A stretch of 64,000 nucleotides of DNA from a virus. The position numbers and the translations under genes were made by a program. The stretch lies in IMG/VR virus record IMGVR_UViG_3300033146_001382, positions 1-64,000 of that record; one strand, 5' to 3'. The notes under the pieces were generated by a model. The model had not been told where the DNA came from and did not search any database. It saw only the letters and a program-made list of their open reading frames with translations. Positions 5,918-14,210 of the stretch are shown one piece after another. Each line of letters begins with the position of its first letter. Within the stretch, counting starts at the first letter, position 1.

Positions 5918-6598
5918 ATGAGAGATGATAACCTATCAGAATTATTCAATATTTCTAGTCAGGGTTGGCTTAGAGGTAAAGCTTCTGAGGGATTTGTTAG
6001 GCCTACTTTAAAGCAGTTTTTTAGCCCAGCCTCCAGTAGTTTTGAGGAAATTTTAGCTGGGATACCAGCTACTATGCCGTTAACTGAAACAGCTGGTGGT
6101 ACCATGGCTATAAGTGCAAATGGGTTAACTATAACTAAAATAGGGGCTACTGGAGCTTTTACATATTGTTTTCAGGATTCGGCCATTACTAGAGGAAAAC
6201 ACTATTTTGAGGCAACATTTAGTAACCATTTAGGAGATGTAATTGTAGTAGATGACTTTGAAAGTACACGTACTACTAATGGTTCTACAGCTGGAGCGTA
6301 TAGGGCAGATTCTTGGGGAGTTTATAATAGTGGTGGTGGATTATATGAAAGAACTACTAGTGTAGGCTTTATTGGCAGTTTTATAAACGAAACTATAGGA
6401 GTAGGGTTAGATATGGATAATAAACAATTAAATTATTATAAAACTACTGGACTAGTAGGTACAATTTCTAATTTACCTGAGGCAGTGTATGTTGCTTTTG
6501 ATTTACATGCTAGTGGTTCTAGTATTGTTATAAATTTTGGCCAGAATGCATTTAATTTTACAGTACCTAATGGGTATAATTCTGGGTTACTTGTATAA
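5918..6598 (+). CDS. SPRY (B30.2-like) domain protein
   Basis: 226 residues. Residues 1-60 are a linker-like N-terminus. From about 65 on it follows the SPRY pattern: AITRGKHYFEATF, then a WGVYN turn, IGVGLDMDNKQLNYY (the typical V-G-x-x-x-D-x-x-x-x-x-x-x-Y core) and VYVAFDLHASGSSIVINFG near the end. SPRY domains bind proteins or glycans and appear in phages as adhesion or capsid-decoration modules. Stops just before the promoter at 6603. Confidence 0.75.
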   Translation: MRDDNLSELFNISSQGWLRGKASEGFVRPTLKQFFSPASSSFEEILAGIPATMPLTETAGGTMAISANGLTITKIGATGAFTYCFQDSAITRGKHYFEATFSNHLGDVIVVDDFESTRTTNGSTAGAYRADSWGVYNSGGGLYERTTSVGFIGSFINETIGVGLDMDNKQLNYYKTTGLVGTISNLPEAVYVAFDLHASGSSIVINFGQNAFNFTVPNGYNSGLLV

Positions 6599-6602
6599 AA
6601 AC

Positions 6603-6630
6603 TTGACAAATAATACTTATGTATTATAAT
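6603..6630 (+). promoter_or_regulatory. Consensus promoter TTGACA-16-TATAAT
   Basis: TTGACA 6603-6608 and TATAAT 6625-6630, spacer 16 bp, directly after the SPRY gene stop. It is nearly identical in spacing and spacer composition to the promoter at 2717 and should drive the small-gene cluster at 6677-7685. Confidence 0.85.
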
Positions 6631-6676
6631 TAATATAAGAAATATATTTACTTTTAAACAAAAAAAGGAATTACAC

Positions 6677-6931
6677 ATGACTAAAGAATTAGAAACTGAA
6701 CGTGCTGAGTATAACATGAAGTTGAATGATACATTAAGTTTTTCTACTGGATTAACTAAAATGATAATCATGCGTGTACCTGGTGGATGGATTTATACTA
6801 CTATACTAGAACCTGGAGCAAAGGATCATAAACCTATACCAATTGCTAGTAGTGTATTTGTGCCTATACATAAACCTAAAGCATCAGAATATGTGCCTAA
6901 TGATTTTAAAGTTGGTGAGGTAACTGAATGA
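6677..6931 (+). CDS. Conserved small phage protein, 84 aa
   Basis: First gene after the 6603 promoter, AAAGGAATTACAC before ATG. The central MIIMRVPGGWIYTT segment is a pattern I know from small phage proteins of unknown function. Probably a single compact beta domain with an acidic N-terminal extension. The stop overlaps the next start (ATGA), so the two are coupled. Confidence 0.65.
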   Translation: MTKELETERAEYNMKLNDTLSFSTGLTKMIIMRVPGGWIYTTILEPGAKDHKPIPIASSVFVPIHKPKASEYVPNDFKVGEVTE

Positions 6932-7002
6932 AAAAAGATAGTTTTCCAAATTTAGGGGATGACGTATTAAATTTAGCTTATTTCGAGGTACTTAATGACT
7001 GA
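6928..7002 (+). CDS. Mini-ORF of 24 aa coupled on both sides
   Basis: ATG overlaps the preceding stop (ATGA) and its own stop overlaps the next gene's start region. Sequence MKKDSFPNLGDDVLNLAYFEVLND. The tight double overlap suggests it is translated, perhaps only to carry ribosomes to the next gene; function unknown. Confidence 0.5.
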   Translation: MKKDSFPNLGDDVLNLAYFEVLND

Positions 7003-7186
7003 AATAATTAGACGTATAAAACAAGAATTGATGCGGAGAGAAGCAGGTTCTACTATTAGTTTAGAATTAAAGAATAATTCAGAAGCCGGAGTGAGTATAT
7101 TATGTGATTGTCTTTTAGCAAATGAGAATATAAAGGCTACATATATAAAACTAGATGGATCTATAAAGATATTTTGTCGTCTTTAA
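6995..7186 (+). CDS. Hypothetical protein, 63 aa
   Basis: Small alpha/beta-looking protein (ISLELKNNSEAGVSILCDCLLA then a C-terminal TYIKLDGSIKIFCRL strand pair). Coupled to the preceding mini-ORF; GAGG lies five bases before ATG. No family recognised. Confidence 0.6.
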   Translation: MTEIIRRIKQELMRREAGSTISLELKNNSEAGVSILCDCLLANENIKATYIKLDGSIKIFCRL

Positions 7187-7207
7187 TGATAAATAGGAGT
7201 TATAACT

Positions 7208-7399
7208 ATGAAATATGAAGTGCTAATAAACAAAGATGGCGACATAAGATGTGCTAGATGTAATAAAATAAGTGCTAGTTATATAAAAATAAATAATAAA
7301 GATGAATTAATAGATTATCTACGGCCAATAATCATATGTTCATCATGTTTAAGTGATTTTATAGATGAACTAGCCATTTCAGTGAGTAAAGATGATTAA
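7208..7399 (+). CDS. Small zinc-ribbon protein, 63 aa
   Basis: Two cysteine knuckles, CARC near residue 15 and CSSC near residue 48, fit a single zinc-binding ribbon flanked by a helix rich in Asp/Glu. TAGGAG precedes ATG. Overlaps the next gene by eight bases. Such small ribbons in phages often bind nucleic acid or RNA polymerase; no specific role is visible. Confidence 0.65.
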   Translation: MKYEVLINKDGDIRCARCNKISASYIKINNKDELIDYLRPIIICSSCLSDFIDELAISVSKDD

Positions 7400-7685
7400 G
7401 ATTATATTTTCATTACTACTTATACTTAATATTAATACACTAAGTATGGCTAATGAAGTATACACCTCTTCAATTATAACTAAAGAGATGTCTGAGAAGC
7501 TTAAAACATTTACTACTGAAGAGCTTAAACAGGAAATGATAGAGTTACGAGAACATATACATATTAAAAGTGAAGCTTGGTGTAAATATAGAAAAGAAAA
7601 AGATTATCGTGATTTAAGACGCTTCCAAAAAATACATAGCCGTATAAGAATGGAAGTATTGATGCGTAGAAGTAATACTCTATAA
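7392..7685 (+). CDS. Small exported helical protein
   Basis: MIKIIFSLLLILNINTLSMANE looks like a signal peptide cleaved near A-N-E. The mature 75 residues are highly charged and helical (EELKQEMIELREHIH and so on), with one cysteine. A periplasmic role is likely but unknown. Last gene before the terminator at 7715. Confidence 0.65.
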   Translation: MIKIIFSLLLILNINTLSMANEVYTSSIITKEMSEKLKTFTTEELKQEMIELREHIHIKSEAWCKYRKEKDYRDLRRFQKIHSRIRMEVLMRRSNTL

Positions 7686-7714
7686 CACTTTAAAATATAT
7701 ATATATAATAAACA

Positions 7715-7763
7715 AACCTCCTTATAATTAGATTGAACTATCTAAGTTATATGGGGGTTTTTT
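7715..7763 (+). terminator. Rho-independent terminator
   Basis: Outer stem AACCTCC/GGGGGTT (one T-G pair) with an inner TTAGAT/ATCTAA stem, followed by TTTTTT. It closes the 6603 operon. No consensus promoter is seen before the next gene at 7792, so read-through or a phage-modified promoter must serve it. Confidence 0.85.
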
Positions 7764-7791
7764 ATTAAATAATTGTATTATTGGAGGTAAC

Positions 7792-8646
7792 ATGACGTTA
7801 CAAGAATTTTTTTGGAGCTTTGGTTATTATGGTAATGACCCAACTACACCATTTTCAAGGGACTGGGTAGATTGTATAGGTATATCTGGACTTGCAAAGG
7901 TACAAAGAAGGATAAAACAACTATCTAAAGCTACTCAACTATATAAAGATATAATGATTAAATTTGGCTCTAACTCTCATGAATTAAGTGTTATTGCAGA
8001 TTGTACAAAACAATACACTATGGGTAGACATAATATTTCACCAGACACACTTATAATATTACTTAAAGCTATGGGCTTTAATACTTGGGAACAATTGGCA
8101 CATTGGATTACCGATGCTGACTATACATTATTTACTTTAAAAGGTGCATTTAATTGTATACGGCCTCCTTGTCCTAATCTCGGTGAGTTGGAGAAATTCT
8201 CTTTACACGATGTAAGAAGACGTATTAGAGATGCATGTCCTGGCATACATCCATTTAAACTCTATAATATGGATAATAAGTATAGATATGTACCTGAAAA
8301 TAAAATTCAGGAGATAATAAATGCCTGCCCTATTCATAGATTAGTTGGGCAACAAGAACGTTTAGATTGTGATGATTTTACAAGAGCTATGATGGGGTGG
8401 CTCTCGGAGAATGGGCAAGGTAATATAACTATTGGAAGAATGGTAGTTACACTTAGTAATTCACCAAATCCTACTATAGGTACTGGTGCCCAGCATGCTC
8501 TTTGTTTTGCTATAACTGTGGATCGTAAGATGTTCGTAATAGAACCACAAAAAACAGGTGAACACGCATGGTATAGATACACACCAGATAATAAATGTGC
8601 ATTTCAAGGATGGAAATACTTAACCCCAACATCTATGGAGATTTAG
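7792..8646 (+). CDS. MOA-C/papain-like cysteine-protease domain protein
   Basis: 284 residues. The C-terminal third has the pattern of the lectin-MOA-related, papain-like family found in phages: C193-D-D-F followed by a helix, H235 in the AQHALCFAI strand, and E251-P-Q. These fit a catalytic Cys-His pair with a polar third residue. Residues 1-150 are helical, with no signal peptide. The family is thought to be protease- or transglutaminase-like; substrates in phages are unknown. GGAGGTAAC precedes ATG. Confidence 0.7.
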   Translation: MTLQEFFWSFGYYGNDPTTPFSRDWVDCIGISGLAKVQRRIKQLSKATQLYKDIMIKFGSNSHELSVIADCTKQYTMGRHNISPDTLIILLKAMGFNTWEQLAHWITDADYTLFTLKGAFNCIRPPCPNLGELEKFSLHDVRRRIRDACPGIHPFKLYNMDNKYRYVPENKIQEIINACPIHRLVGQQERLDCDDFTRAMMGWLSENGQGNITIGRMVVTLSNSPNPTIGTGAQHALCFAITVDRKMFVIEPQKTGEHAWYRYTPDNKCAFQGWKYLTPTSMEI

Positions 8647-8715
8647 GACTTAAAATTAAAAGGAGCTAATTATATTCTAGAATTACAGTAAGTTATCAAA
8701 AAGGAAAATATTAAT

Positions 8716-11559
8716 ATGAAAACTATATTTAAAATAATTTTAATATTGGTTATACTCTCAACTTCTGTAATTAGCCATGGTGGTTCCAATAAAAAGAAAC
8801 TAATTGTAGGAGCGTTTAATTTCCCTCCTGCAATTTTTTTAAATAGTAACGGGGAGACAGAGGGATTTTTTGTTGACTTACTAAAAGAAATAGCTAAAGA
8901 AGAAGATTGGACACTTAGTTTTAAATTTACAACCTGGAGTAATGGGTTAGAGATGATGAAAAATGGTGATTTAGATATTTGGACTAGTACGGCATACACT
9001 GAAGTAAGAAACGCCTATATGGACTATAGTAACGAGCCTATACTAACAACCTGGGTAGAAATATTCTCCTCTACATCATCTAAAGTAAATAGTATATTTG
9101 ATCTAGAAAATAAAATAGTAGCTATAATGAAAAAAGATATTAATGGTATTATTTTTAAAGATTATATTAAAAAACTTAAAATAGACTGTAATATAAAATA
9201 CTACGAGGATTATTTTACAGTATTCCATGATTTAGAGACTGATTTAATTGATGTAGCAATTGCTAATAATATTGCTGGAGGATCTTATTTTACTAACCAT
9301 AAGGTACGTAGAACTAATATAGTATTAAGTCCATTTTTAATTTATTATACGGTACCAAAAAATAAGAATGCTTATGTAATAAAAGCTATAGACAAACATC
9401 TTAAAAAATGGAAATTAGATAGTAGTTCAATATATTATAAGTCGTTAGATTTTTGGTTACATAAAGAAGCTAATATTCAAAATGTAGTACCTAAGGCTAT
9501 TAAAATTATAGGAGTTATAGCAATAGTAGGATTTTTTATAATGGCTCTAATTATTTTAATATTTAAACATAAGGTTAATTCTAAATCTAGAGATGTACTA
9601 GAAGGTGAAGCTGATTATAAATCAACACTTGAAAATTTGTTAATAGGTATTATAGTGTATAAAAAACATTCTGGAATAATTATGTGTAATGAGGAAGCTG
9701 AAAAAATAATAGGATTAACATACTTACAAATAATAGAGAAGAATAGATCTGTACAAGATTGGGACTTTGTATCTGTTGATAAAACCAACTTAAAATTTGA
9801 AGACTATCCAATAAATAAAGTAATAGCCACCAACAATCCTTTAAAAGATACAGTATTAGGCATAAAAAATATTAATAAACATAGTATCACTTGGGTTTTA
9901 GTGAATGCTGTACCTATCTTTACTATGACTAATAAATTAAAAAAAATTATAGTTAATTTTATAGATATAACACATATTAAACAAACAGAAGAGCAATTAT
10001 TAAAAAATGATCAATTTTTACATACAACTAGTAAATTAGCTAAAGTAGGTGGCTGGGAATTAACTAAAGAAGGTGAAATGACTTGGTCAAAAGAACTATA
10101 CTACATACATGAAATACCTATGGGTGTACCTATTGATACTAAATTACTCATTCATAATTTATTTTTAGACCAAAAAGAGGTGATAGATGAAGCTTTTATT
10201 GAACTATTTAAAAATAAACAGAAGATATCCATCCAACTAAAATTAATAACTAAAGAAACAAAAACAGTTAAATGGCTTAGAGTAATAGCTATCCCTTTAT
10301 TAGACAAGAATGGGGAGGTAGAAAAAGTAATTGGGGCAACTCAAGATATCACTACTGTACATAACTTTGCTAAAGAAAAAGAGTTAATGACTAAGCAGTT
10401 ACAACAATCTCAAAAAATGGAGGCTATAGGTACACTCGCTGGTGGAATTGCACATGATTTTAATAATATACTGTCTGGTATATTTGGGTATACCCAGTTA
10501 GCCGAAATGAGTGTAGAAACCCCAGAAAAAGCCAGAAAACATTTAAAAATGGTTGTAGCTAGTGCTCAAAGAGCTGCAGAGTTAGTACAACAAATTTTAA
10601 CTTTTAGTAGAACACCAGATAAAGATCTAGCACCATTAAAAGTATATATAGTAATTAAAGAGGCTATGAAATTACTAAGAGCTTCAATACCTTCCTCAAT
10701 AAAGTTTACTGTAGACATCCAATCTAAAGGAAGTGTAAAGATGGACCCTACTAAAGTACACCAAATTATAATGAATCTAGTGACTAATGCATACCAAGCT
10801 ATCGGAGATGCTGAGCAGGGGGAAATAACTATAGTAGTAAGAGAAATATTTTTAAACAAAAAAGGAGTAATACCTAATGTAGGTCTTAAAAAAGGTGAGT
10901 ACTTAAAACTATCAGTAAGTGACACTGGTACAGGTATGACTAAAGAAGTACAAGAACGACTATTTGAACCATACTACACTACTAAAATAAAAGGGAAGGG
11001 TACAGGTTTGGGGCTGTCTATAGTGCATGGAATAGTTACCAATGCTGGAGGCCAAATTAATGTATATAGTGAATTAGGCATAGGTTCATCTTTTAATATT
11101 TATTTACCTCTCAGTGTAGAACTAACAGCCTATGAGAATAAAAAAGTAACTATCACTGATAAAGAGCTACTTAAAGGTACTGAAACCTTAATGATAGTAG
11201 ACGATGAGCCTATGGTAGTATCAGCTTTTCAAACTATATTAAATCAGTATGGCTATACTGTAGATATTTTCAAAAATGGAGCTCTAGGGTTAGAAGCATT
11301 CAAAAAATATCCAACCAGATATAATCTAATAGTTACAGACCAGACAATGCCAATTATGACTGGGGCAGAAATGTCAAAGCGTATTTTGGATATTAACTCT
11401 GATATGCCTATAGTTCTTTGTACAGGGCATACAGAACAAACTACAAAGGAGCAATGGAAGACTATAGGAATAAAAGGAATTCTAAATAAACCAGTACTAA
11501 CTAGTGATTTATTAATGTCTATTAGAACTATATTAAATAAAAAAGAGATAATTAAATGA
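8716..11559 (+). CDS. Hybrid sensor histidine kinase with periplasmic binding domain
   Basis: 947 residues with a complete signalling layout: signal peptide (1-20); bacterial solute-binding domain of family 3 (about 28-250, LIVGAFNFPPAIF); one membrane span (about 262-284); two PAS domains (about 300-420 and 432-548); DHp with phosphoacceptor H580 in GGIAHDFNNIL; ATPase with N687/N691, DTGTGM (736-741) and GTGLGLSIV (762-770); and a receiver with D829/D830, phosphoacceptor D875 and K925. All catalytic residues are present, so it should sense a periplasmic ligand and phosphorylate its own receiver. The stop overlaps the next phage gene (ATGA), which argues that it is a true phage gene. The DHp sequence resembles deltaproteobacterial kinases. 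Confidence 0.93.
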   Translation: MKTIFKIILILVILSTSVISHGGSNKKKLIVGAFNFPPAIFLNSNGETEGFFVDLLKEIAKEEDWTLSFKFTTWSNGLEMMKNGDLDIWTSTAYTEVRNAYMDYSNEPILTTWVEIFSSTSSKVNSIFDLENKIVAIMKKDINGIIFKDYIKKLKIDCNIKYYEDYFTVFHDLETDLIDVAIANNIAGGSYFTNHKVRRTNIVLSPFLIYYTVPKNKNAYVIKAIDKHLKKWKLDSSSIYYKSLDFWLHKEANIQNVVPKAIKIIGVIAIVGFFIMALIILIFKHKVNSKSRDVLEGEADYKSTLENLLIGIIVYKKHSGIIMCNEEAEKIIGLTYLQIIEKNRSVQDWDFVSVDKTNLKFEDYPINKVIATNNPLKDTVLGIKNINKHSITWVLVNAVPIFTMTNKLKKIIVNFIDITHIKQTEEQLLKNDQFLHTTSKLAKVGGWELTKEGEMTWSKELYYIHEIPMGVPIDTKLLIHNLFLDQKEVIDEAFIELFKNKQKISIQLKLITKETKTVKWLRVIAIPLLDKNGEVEKVIGATQDITTVHNFAKEKELMTKQLQQSQKMEAIGTLAGGIAHDFNNILSGIFGYTQLAEMSVETPEKARKHLKMVVASAQRAAELVQQILTFSRTPDKDLAPLKVYIVIKEAMKLLRASIPSSIKFTVDIQSKGSVKMDPTKVHQIIMNLVTNAYQAIGDAEQGEITIVVREIFLNKKGVIPNVGLKKGEYLKLSVSDTGTGMTKEVQERLFEPYYTTKIKGKGTGLGLSIVHGIVTNAGGQINVYSELGIGSSFNIYLPLSVELTAYENKKVTITDKELLKGTETLMIVDDEPMVVSAFQTILNQYGYTVDIFKNGALGLEAFKKYPTRYNLIVTDQTMPIMTGAEMSKRILDINSDMPIVLCTGHTEQTTKEQWKTIGIKGILNKPVLTSDLLMSIRTILNKKEIIK

Positions 11560-11984
11560 TCTATTTTAAATACTTATACTATATACTTAATCATAAGTGG
11601 GATGTAGGTATAGAGTGCATAAAACTTAAATTATATTGGCATGCTATAACTCATGATCTATCTAAATTTTATCCATCAGAGTTTAAAGCCTATGCTAAAC
11701 ATTTCTATGCTGGGCCTAATAGAAGCTTATTTGAAACAGCTTGGTGCTTACATCAACATAGAAACAAACATCATTGGGAATATTGGGTAAAAGCTGATGG
11801 ACACACTGTACCGATGCCAGAGCAGTATGTAAAACAAATGGTGGCAGACTGGAAAGGCATGGCTAGAAATAAAAAATTTGATCCGGCTGGTATTTTTTAC
11901 ATTAAAAATAAATATAAAATGAAGCTACATAAACAAACCAAAGCTTGCATATTAAAACTATTATATGAGGAAATTTATGACTAA
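11556..11984 (+). CDS. DUF5662 family protein
   Basis: 142 residues with the family's H-D-L-S-K-F motif near 32-37, a second histidine set in CLHQHRNKHHWEYW, then MPEQYVKQMVADW. The clustered His/Asp residues suggest a metal-dependent HD-like hydrolase fold, but no activity has been established that I know of. Start overlaps the kinase stop. Seen mainly in phages and bacteria as a stand-alone protein. Confidence 0.8.
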   Translation: MIYFKYLYYILNHKWDVGIECIKLKLYWHAITHDLSKFYPSEFKAYAKHFYAGPNRSLFETAWCLHQHRNKHHWEYWVKADGHTVPMPEQYVKQMVADWKGMARNKKFDPAGIFYIKNKYKMKLHKQTKACILKLLYEEIYD

Positions 11985-12441
11985 AAAAGAACAATTAATT
12001 ACGTGGTACCATACTATTGATTCTTTCAGTGATTTAGAAGACTATTATATTAAATTAATGAATTGTATTGATAATAAACTAGAGGACAACTATTGGACAA
12101 TTATACGTCTAAAAGATAATATACTTAATATACTATGGTATAGTCCTTGTAATTTTATAACTAATATAATTAAATATCGTAAGTTTTTATGGGAAGATAG
12201 ATGGTATGACTACTGGTTCTTATTAAATGCAATTCAAATAAAATTGGAACAAGATGCTAAGAACTATAGAAATAATGGCATTTGTACTTCAACTGATGAG
12301 GTGGCAAAAGAGATGGAAAATACTGTAGCACTTATTAAAAGGATAAATAATGATAATTATGATGATTTTAAACAATCTAAGGTAGATATTAAAAATTTAT
12401 TTGATTATATTGGAAATAATATTTTAAAATGGTGGGATTAA
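11977..12441 (+). CDS. Hypothetical protein, 154 aa
   Basis: Overlaps the DUF5662 gene by eight bases; ATG at 11977 is chosen because TGAGG lies six bases upstream (an ATG at 11965 would add MRKF). All-helical, aromatic-rich: WEDRWYDYWFLLNAIQIKLE is followed by a polar helix with conserved-looking V-A-K-E-M-E. I recall similar phage proteins with a W-D-x-x-Y-x-x-x-L-I-x-x-K-L pattern of unknown function. Confidence 0.65.
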   Translation: MTKKEQLITWYHTIDSFSDLEDYYIKLMNCIDNKLEDNYWTIIRLKDNILNILWYSPCNFITNIIKYRKFLWEDRWYDYWFLLNAIQIKLEQDAKNYRNNGICTSTDEVAKEMENTVALIKRINNDNYDDFKQSKVDIKNLFDYIGNNILKWWD

Positions 12442-12475
12442 TTTATACAATTAAGGAGATAAACTATATATATAA

Positions 12476-12874
12476 ATGACTATAACATTTGATATAAATA
12501 AAAAAACTAATATTGTTACACATAAGTGGACTGGTAGTATAACAGGTAATTATATAAGTGGCAGACTAAAGGAACTTACTCAATTACCTAGTTGGACTTT
12601 TGGTATGTCGCATATAATAGATATTAAAAAAGCTAACTTTGAATTTATGAGTTCTAATGAATTAATACAAGTACTATCACATATGGAATCTAATACTTTA
12701 AGAAACTCCAAGGGGGAAATTATAGGTAAAATAGTACTACTAACTGATAGAAATAAAAGTAGTTTAGCACATGAACTAAAATTATTTAATTTATTTAAAT
12801 CTAAAACTAATAGAAAAATTAATTTATTTTATGATAAAAATACTTTATGTAAATGGTTAAACAGTAAATATTAA
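12476..12874 (+). CDS. STAS / SpoIIAA-like domain protein
   Basis: 132 residues in the alternating strand-helix order of SpoIIAA-like/STAS folds: N-terminal strands ITFDINKKTNIVTHKWTG, central HIIDIKKANF, IGKIVLLTDR, and a C-terminal NLFYDKNTLCKWL that matches the V-F-x-x-x-x-x-A-x-x-W-L end of bacterial relatives. Such domains act as anti-anti-sigma or signalling adaptors; no phosphorylatable serine can be assigned with certainty. Its place between a hybrid kinase and a PAS/DHp plus PilZ pair suggests a signalling role. AAGGAGATAAAC is upstream of ATG. Confidence 0.55.
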   Translation: MTITFDINKKTNIVTHKWTGSITGNYISGRLKELTQLPSWTFGMSHIIDIKKANFEFMSSNELIQVLSHMESNTLRNSKGEIIGKIVLLTDRNKSSLAHELKLFNLFKSKTNRKINLFYDKNTLCKWLNSKY

Positions 12875-12885
12875 GAGGAATAAAA

Positions 12886-13140
12886 ATGAATAATGAATTA
12901 AAGATTTCTACAAAAGATGTTAAAGTTAAATTAACACTAGTTAATAGACAGTCTATAACAGGGACTTTAAATATAATAGGTTATGATCGATTATCTGATT
13001 TTATAGAGATTGATAAGGGAAAACATTTAAAATTGTATAATGCCACCACTGAAGGTAATACACTTAATTTTATTTTAGTTACTAAAGTACATGTACTTTA
13101 TTATGAACTAGACATAACTAAAAATACCTATTACATGTAA
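12886..13140 (+). CDS. Small beta-rich protein, DUF6812-like
   Basis: 84 residues. VKVKLTLVNRQSITGTLNI then YDRLSDFIEI recalls small Sm-like bacterial proteins with a conserved R-L-S-D motif that often sit near signalling genes in deltaproteobacteria; I am not certain of the family. AGAGGAATAAAA precedes ATG, 11 bases after the STAS-like gene, so they are co-transcribed. Confidence 0.55.
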   Translation: MNNELKISTKDVKVKLTLVNRQSITGTLNIIGYDRLSDFIEIDKGKHLKLYNATTEGNTLNFILVTKVHVLYYELDITKNTYYM

Positions 13141-13166
13141 TTTATAAGGAGGAATTGAATAAACAC

Positions 13167-13325
13167 ATGGAAGAAGTAATTAAAGACTATATTAAACGTA
13201 TGTTTACATTTATTTTACCCCCATGGGAACCTAAGTATGAAGGTGTTCTTATTTATGATATACAGCAACATAATTGGGTTGGTGGAGATAGTATAGGTTG
13301 GGTAGTAATAAAAAAGGAAACTTAA
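13167..13325 (+). CDS. Small protein, 52 aa, paralogue of next gene
   Basis: MEEVIKDYIKRMFTFILPPW followed by a Y-E-G-V-L-I-Y-D strand and N-W-V-G-G. The order V-I-x-Y-I-K-x-M-F, then P-x-W, then Y-E-G-x-x-x-Y-D, then W-x-x-G repeats in the next gene, so the two arose by tandem duplication. TAAGGAGGAATT lies upstream. Function unknown. Confidence 0.6.
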   Translation: MEEVIKDYIKRMFTFILPPWEPKYEGVLIYDIQQHNWVGGDSIGWVVIKKET

Positions 13326-13328
13326 TTT

Positions 13329-13532
13329 ATGGAAATAAATGTAATAAATTATATTAAAAATATGTTTGCTATGGAAACTACTCCAGTATGGAATGCAGGT
13401 TATGAAGGTACTATTTTTTATGATAAAAGTACTAGAAAATGGATTTCAGGTATTTATTCTAATTTAGCATTTAACATAATAAATGATGATTTAGATAATA
13501 CTTTTTATATAGACAATATGTATAAGATATAA
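13329..13532 (+). CDS. Small protein, 67 aa, paralogue of previous gene
   Basis: Shares the N-terminal amphipathic helix (NVINYIKNMF), the P-V-W turn, YEGTIFYD and W-I-S-G with the product at 13167, then adds an acidic C-terminal tail (NIINDDLDN). Starts three bases after the preceding stop. The product may act with the PAS/DHp protein encoded immediately downstream; nothing more specific can be said. Confidence 0.6.
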   Translation: MEINVINYIKNMFAMETTPVWNAGYEGTIFYDKSTRKWISGIYSNLAFNIINDDLDNTFYIDNMYKI

Positions 13533-13547
13533 AAAAAAGGATTCACT

Positions 13548-14201
13548 ATGCAAGTAAAAAATAAAACATTACAAAATTTACTATTAAATATAGTAGAGTA
13601 TAGTCATGATATTATATGGATTATAGACACTAATTTAATTGTAGTATACTTCAATAAAGCTATAGAAAAATACGGTTGGAAACGTGATAATTTAATAGGG
13701 AAAAATATATTAAATATAATGGATAAACAATCAAGTAATTTATTTAAAACTACCATAAATAATAAATTTACTACATGTAGTGAGAAAGCTGCAGTAGTCG
13801 AAACTAATAATTTTTTTAATGGTACTAAAAATATTTTTATTCTAGAGTCTACTTGTAAAGTATTACATAATAACTATGGTAAGATTATAGGACTATATGG
13901 TATCTCAAGAGATGTTACTTGTAATAAGCAATTGGAACAAATAACTTTAGAGAAAGAAAAGAAAAAAATGCTAGTTGAAGTATCCGGAGGTATTTGCCAC
14001 GAAGTAAGTCAACCTTTACAAGTCATGATGGGGTATATAGATCTACTGGATACTACAGAACTTAGTGTAGAAGGTAAAAAATATATAAACAACCTACATA
14101 CTAGTATGAATAGATTAAATACTTTAGTTAAAAAGATACAAAATATAAAAGAATATAAAACTAGGTCATATTTAACTACTAAAATAATTGACCTAGATTA
14201 G
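13548..14201 (+). CDS. PAS-DHp protein lacking a kinase ATPase domain
   Basis: 217 residues: a PAS domain (about 12-125, with HDIIWIIDTNLIVVYFN and the exit strand YGISRDVT) followed by a linker helix and a DHp/HisKA domain (about 137-205) with H151 in GGICHEVSQPLQVMMGY. The protein ends after the second DHp helix: there is no N-box, DxGxG or GxGLGL. The stop is clean and the next gene follows nine bases on, so this is not an obvious frameshift. It might accept phosphate from another kinase, dimerise with and block host kinases, or work as a phosphotransfer domain. Confidence 0.85.
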   Translation: MQVKNKTLQNLLLNIVEYSHDIIWIIDTNLIVVYFNKAIEKYGWKRDNLIGKNILNIMDKQSSNLFKTTINNKFTTCSEKAAVVETNNFFNGTKNIFILESTCKVLHNNYGKIIGLYGISRDVTCNKQLEQITLEKEKKKMLVEVSGGICHEVSQPLQVMMGYIDLLDTTELSVEGKKYINNLHTSMNRLNTLVKKIQNIKEYKTRSYLTTKIIDLD

Positions 14202-14210
14202 GAGTTATAG

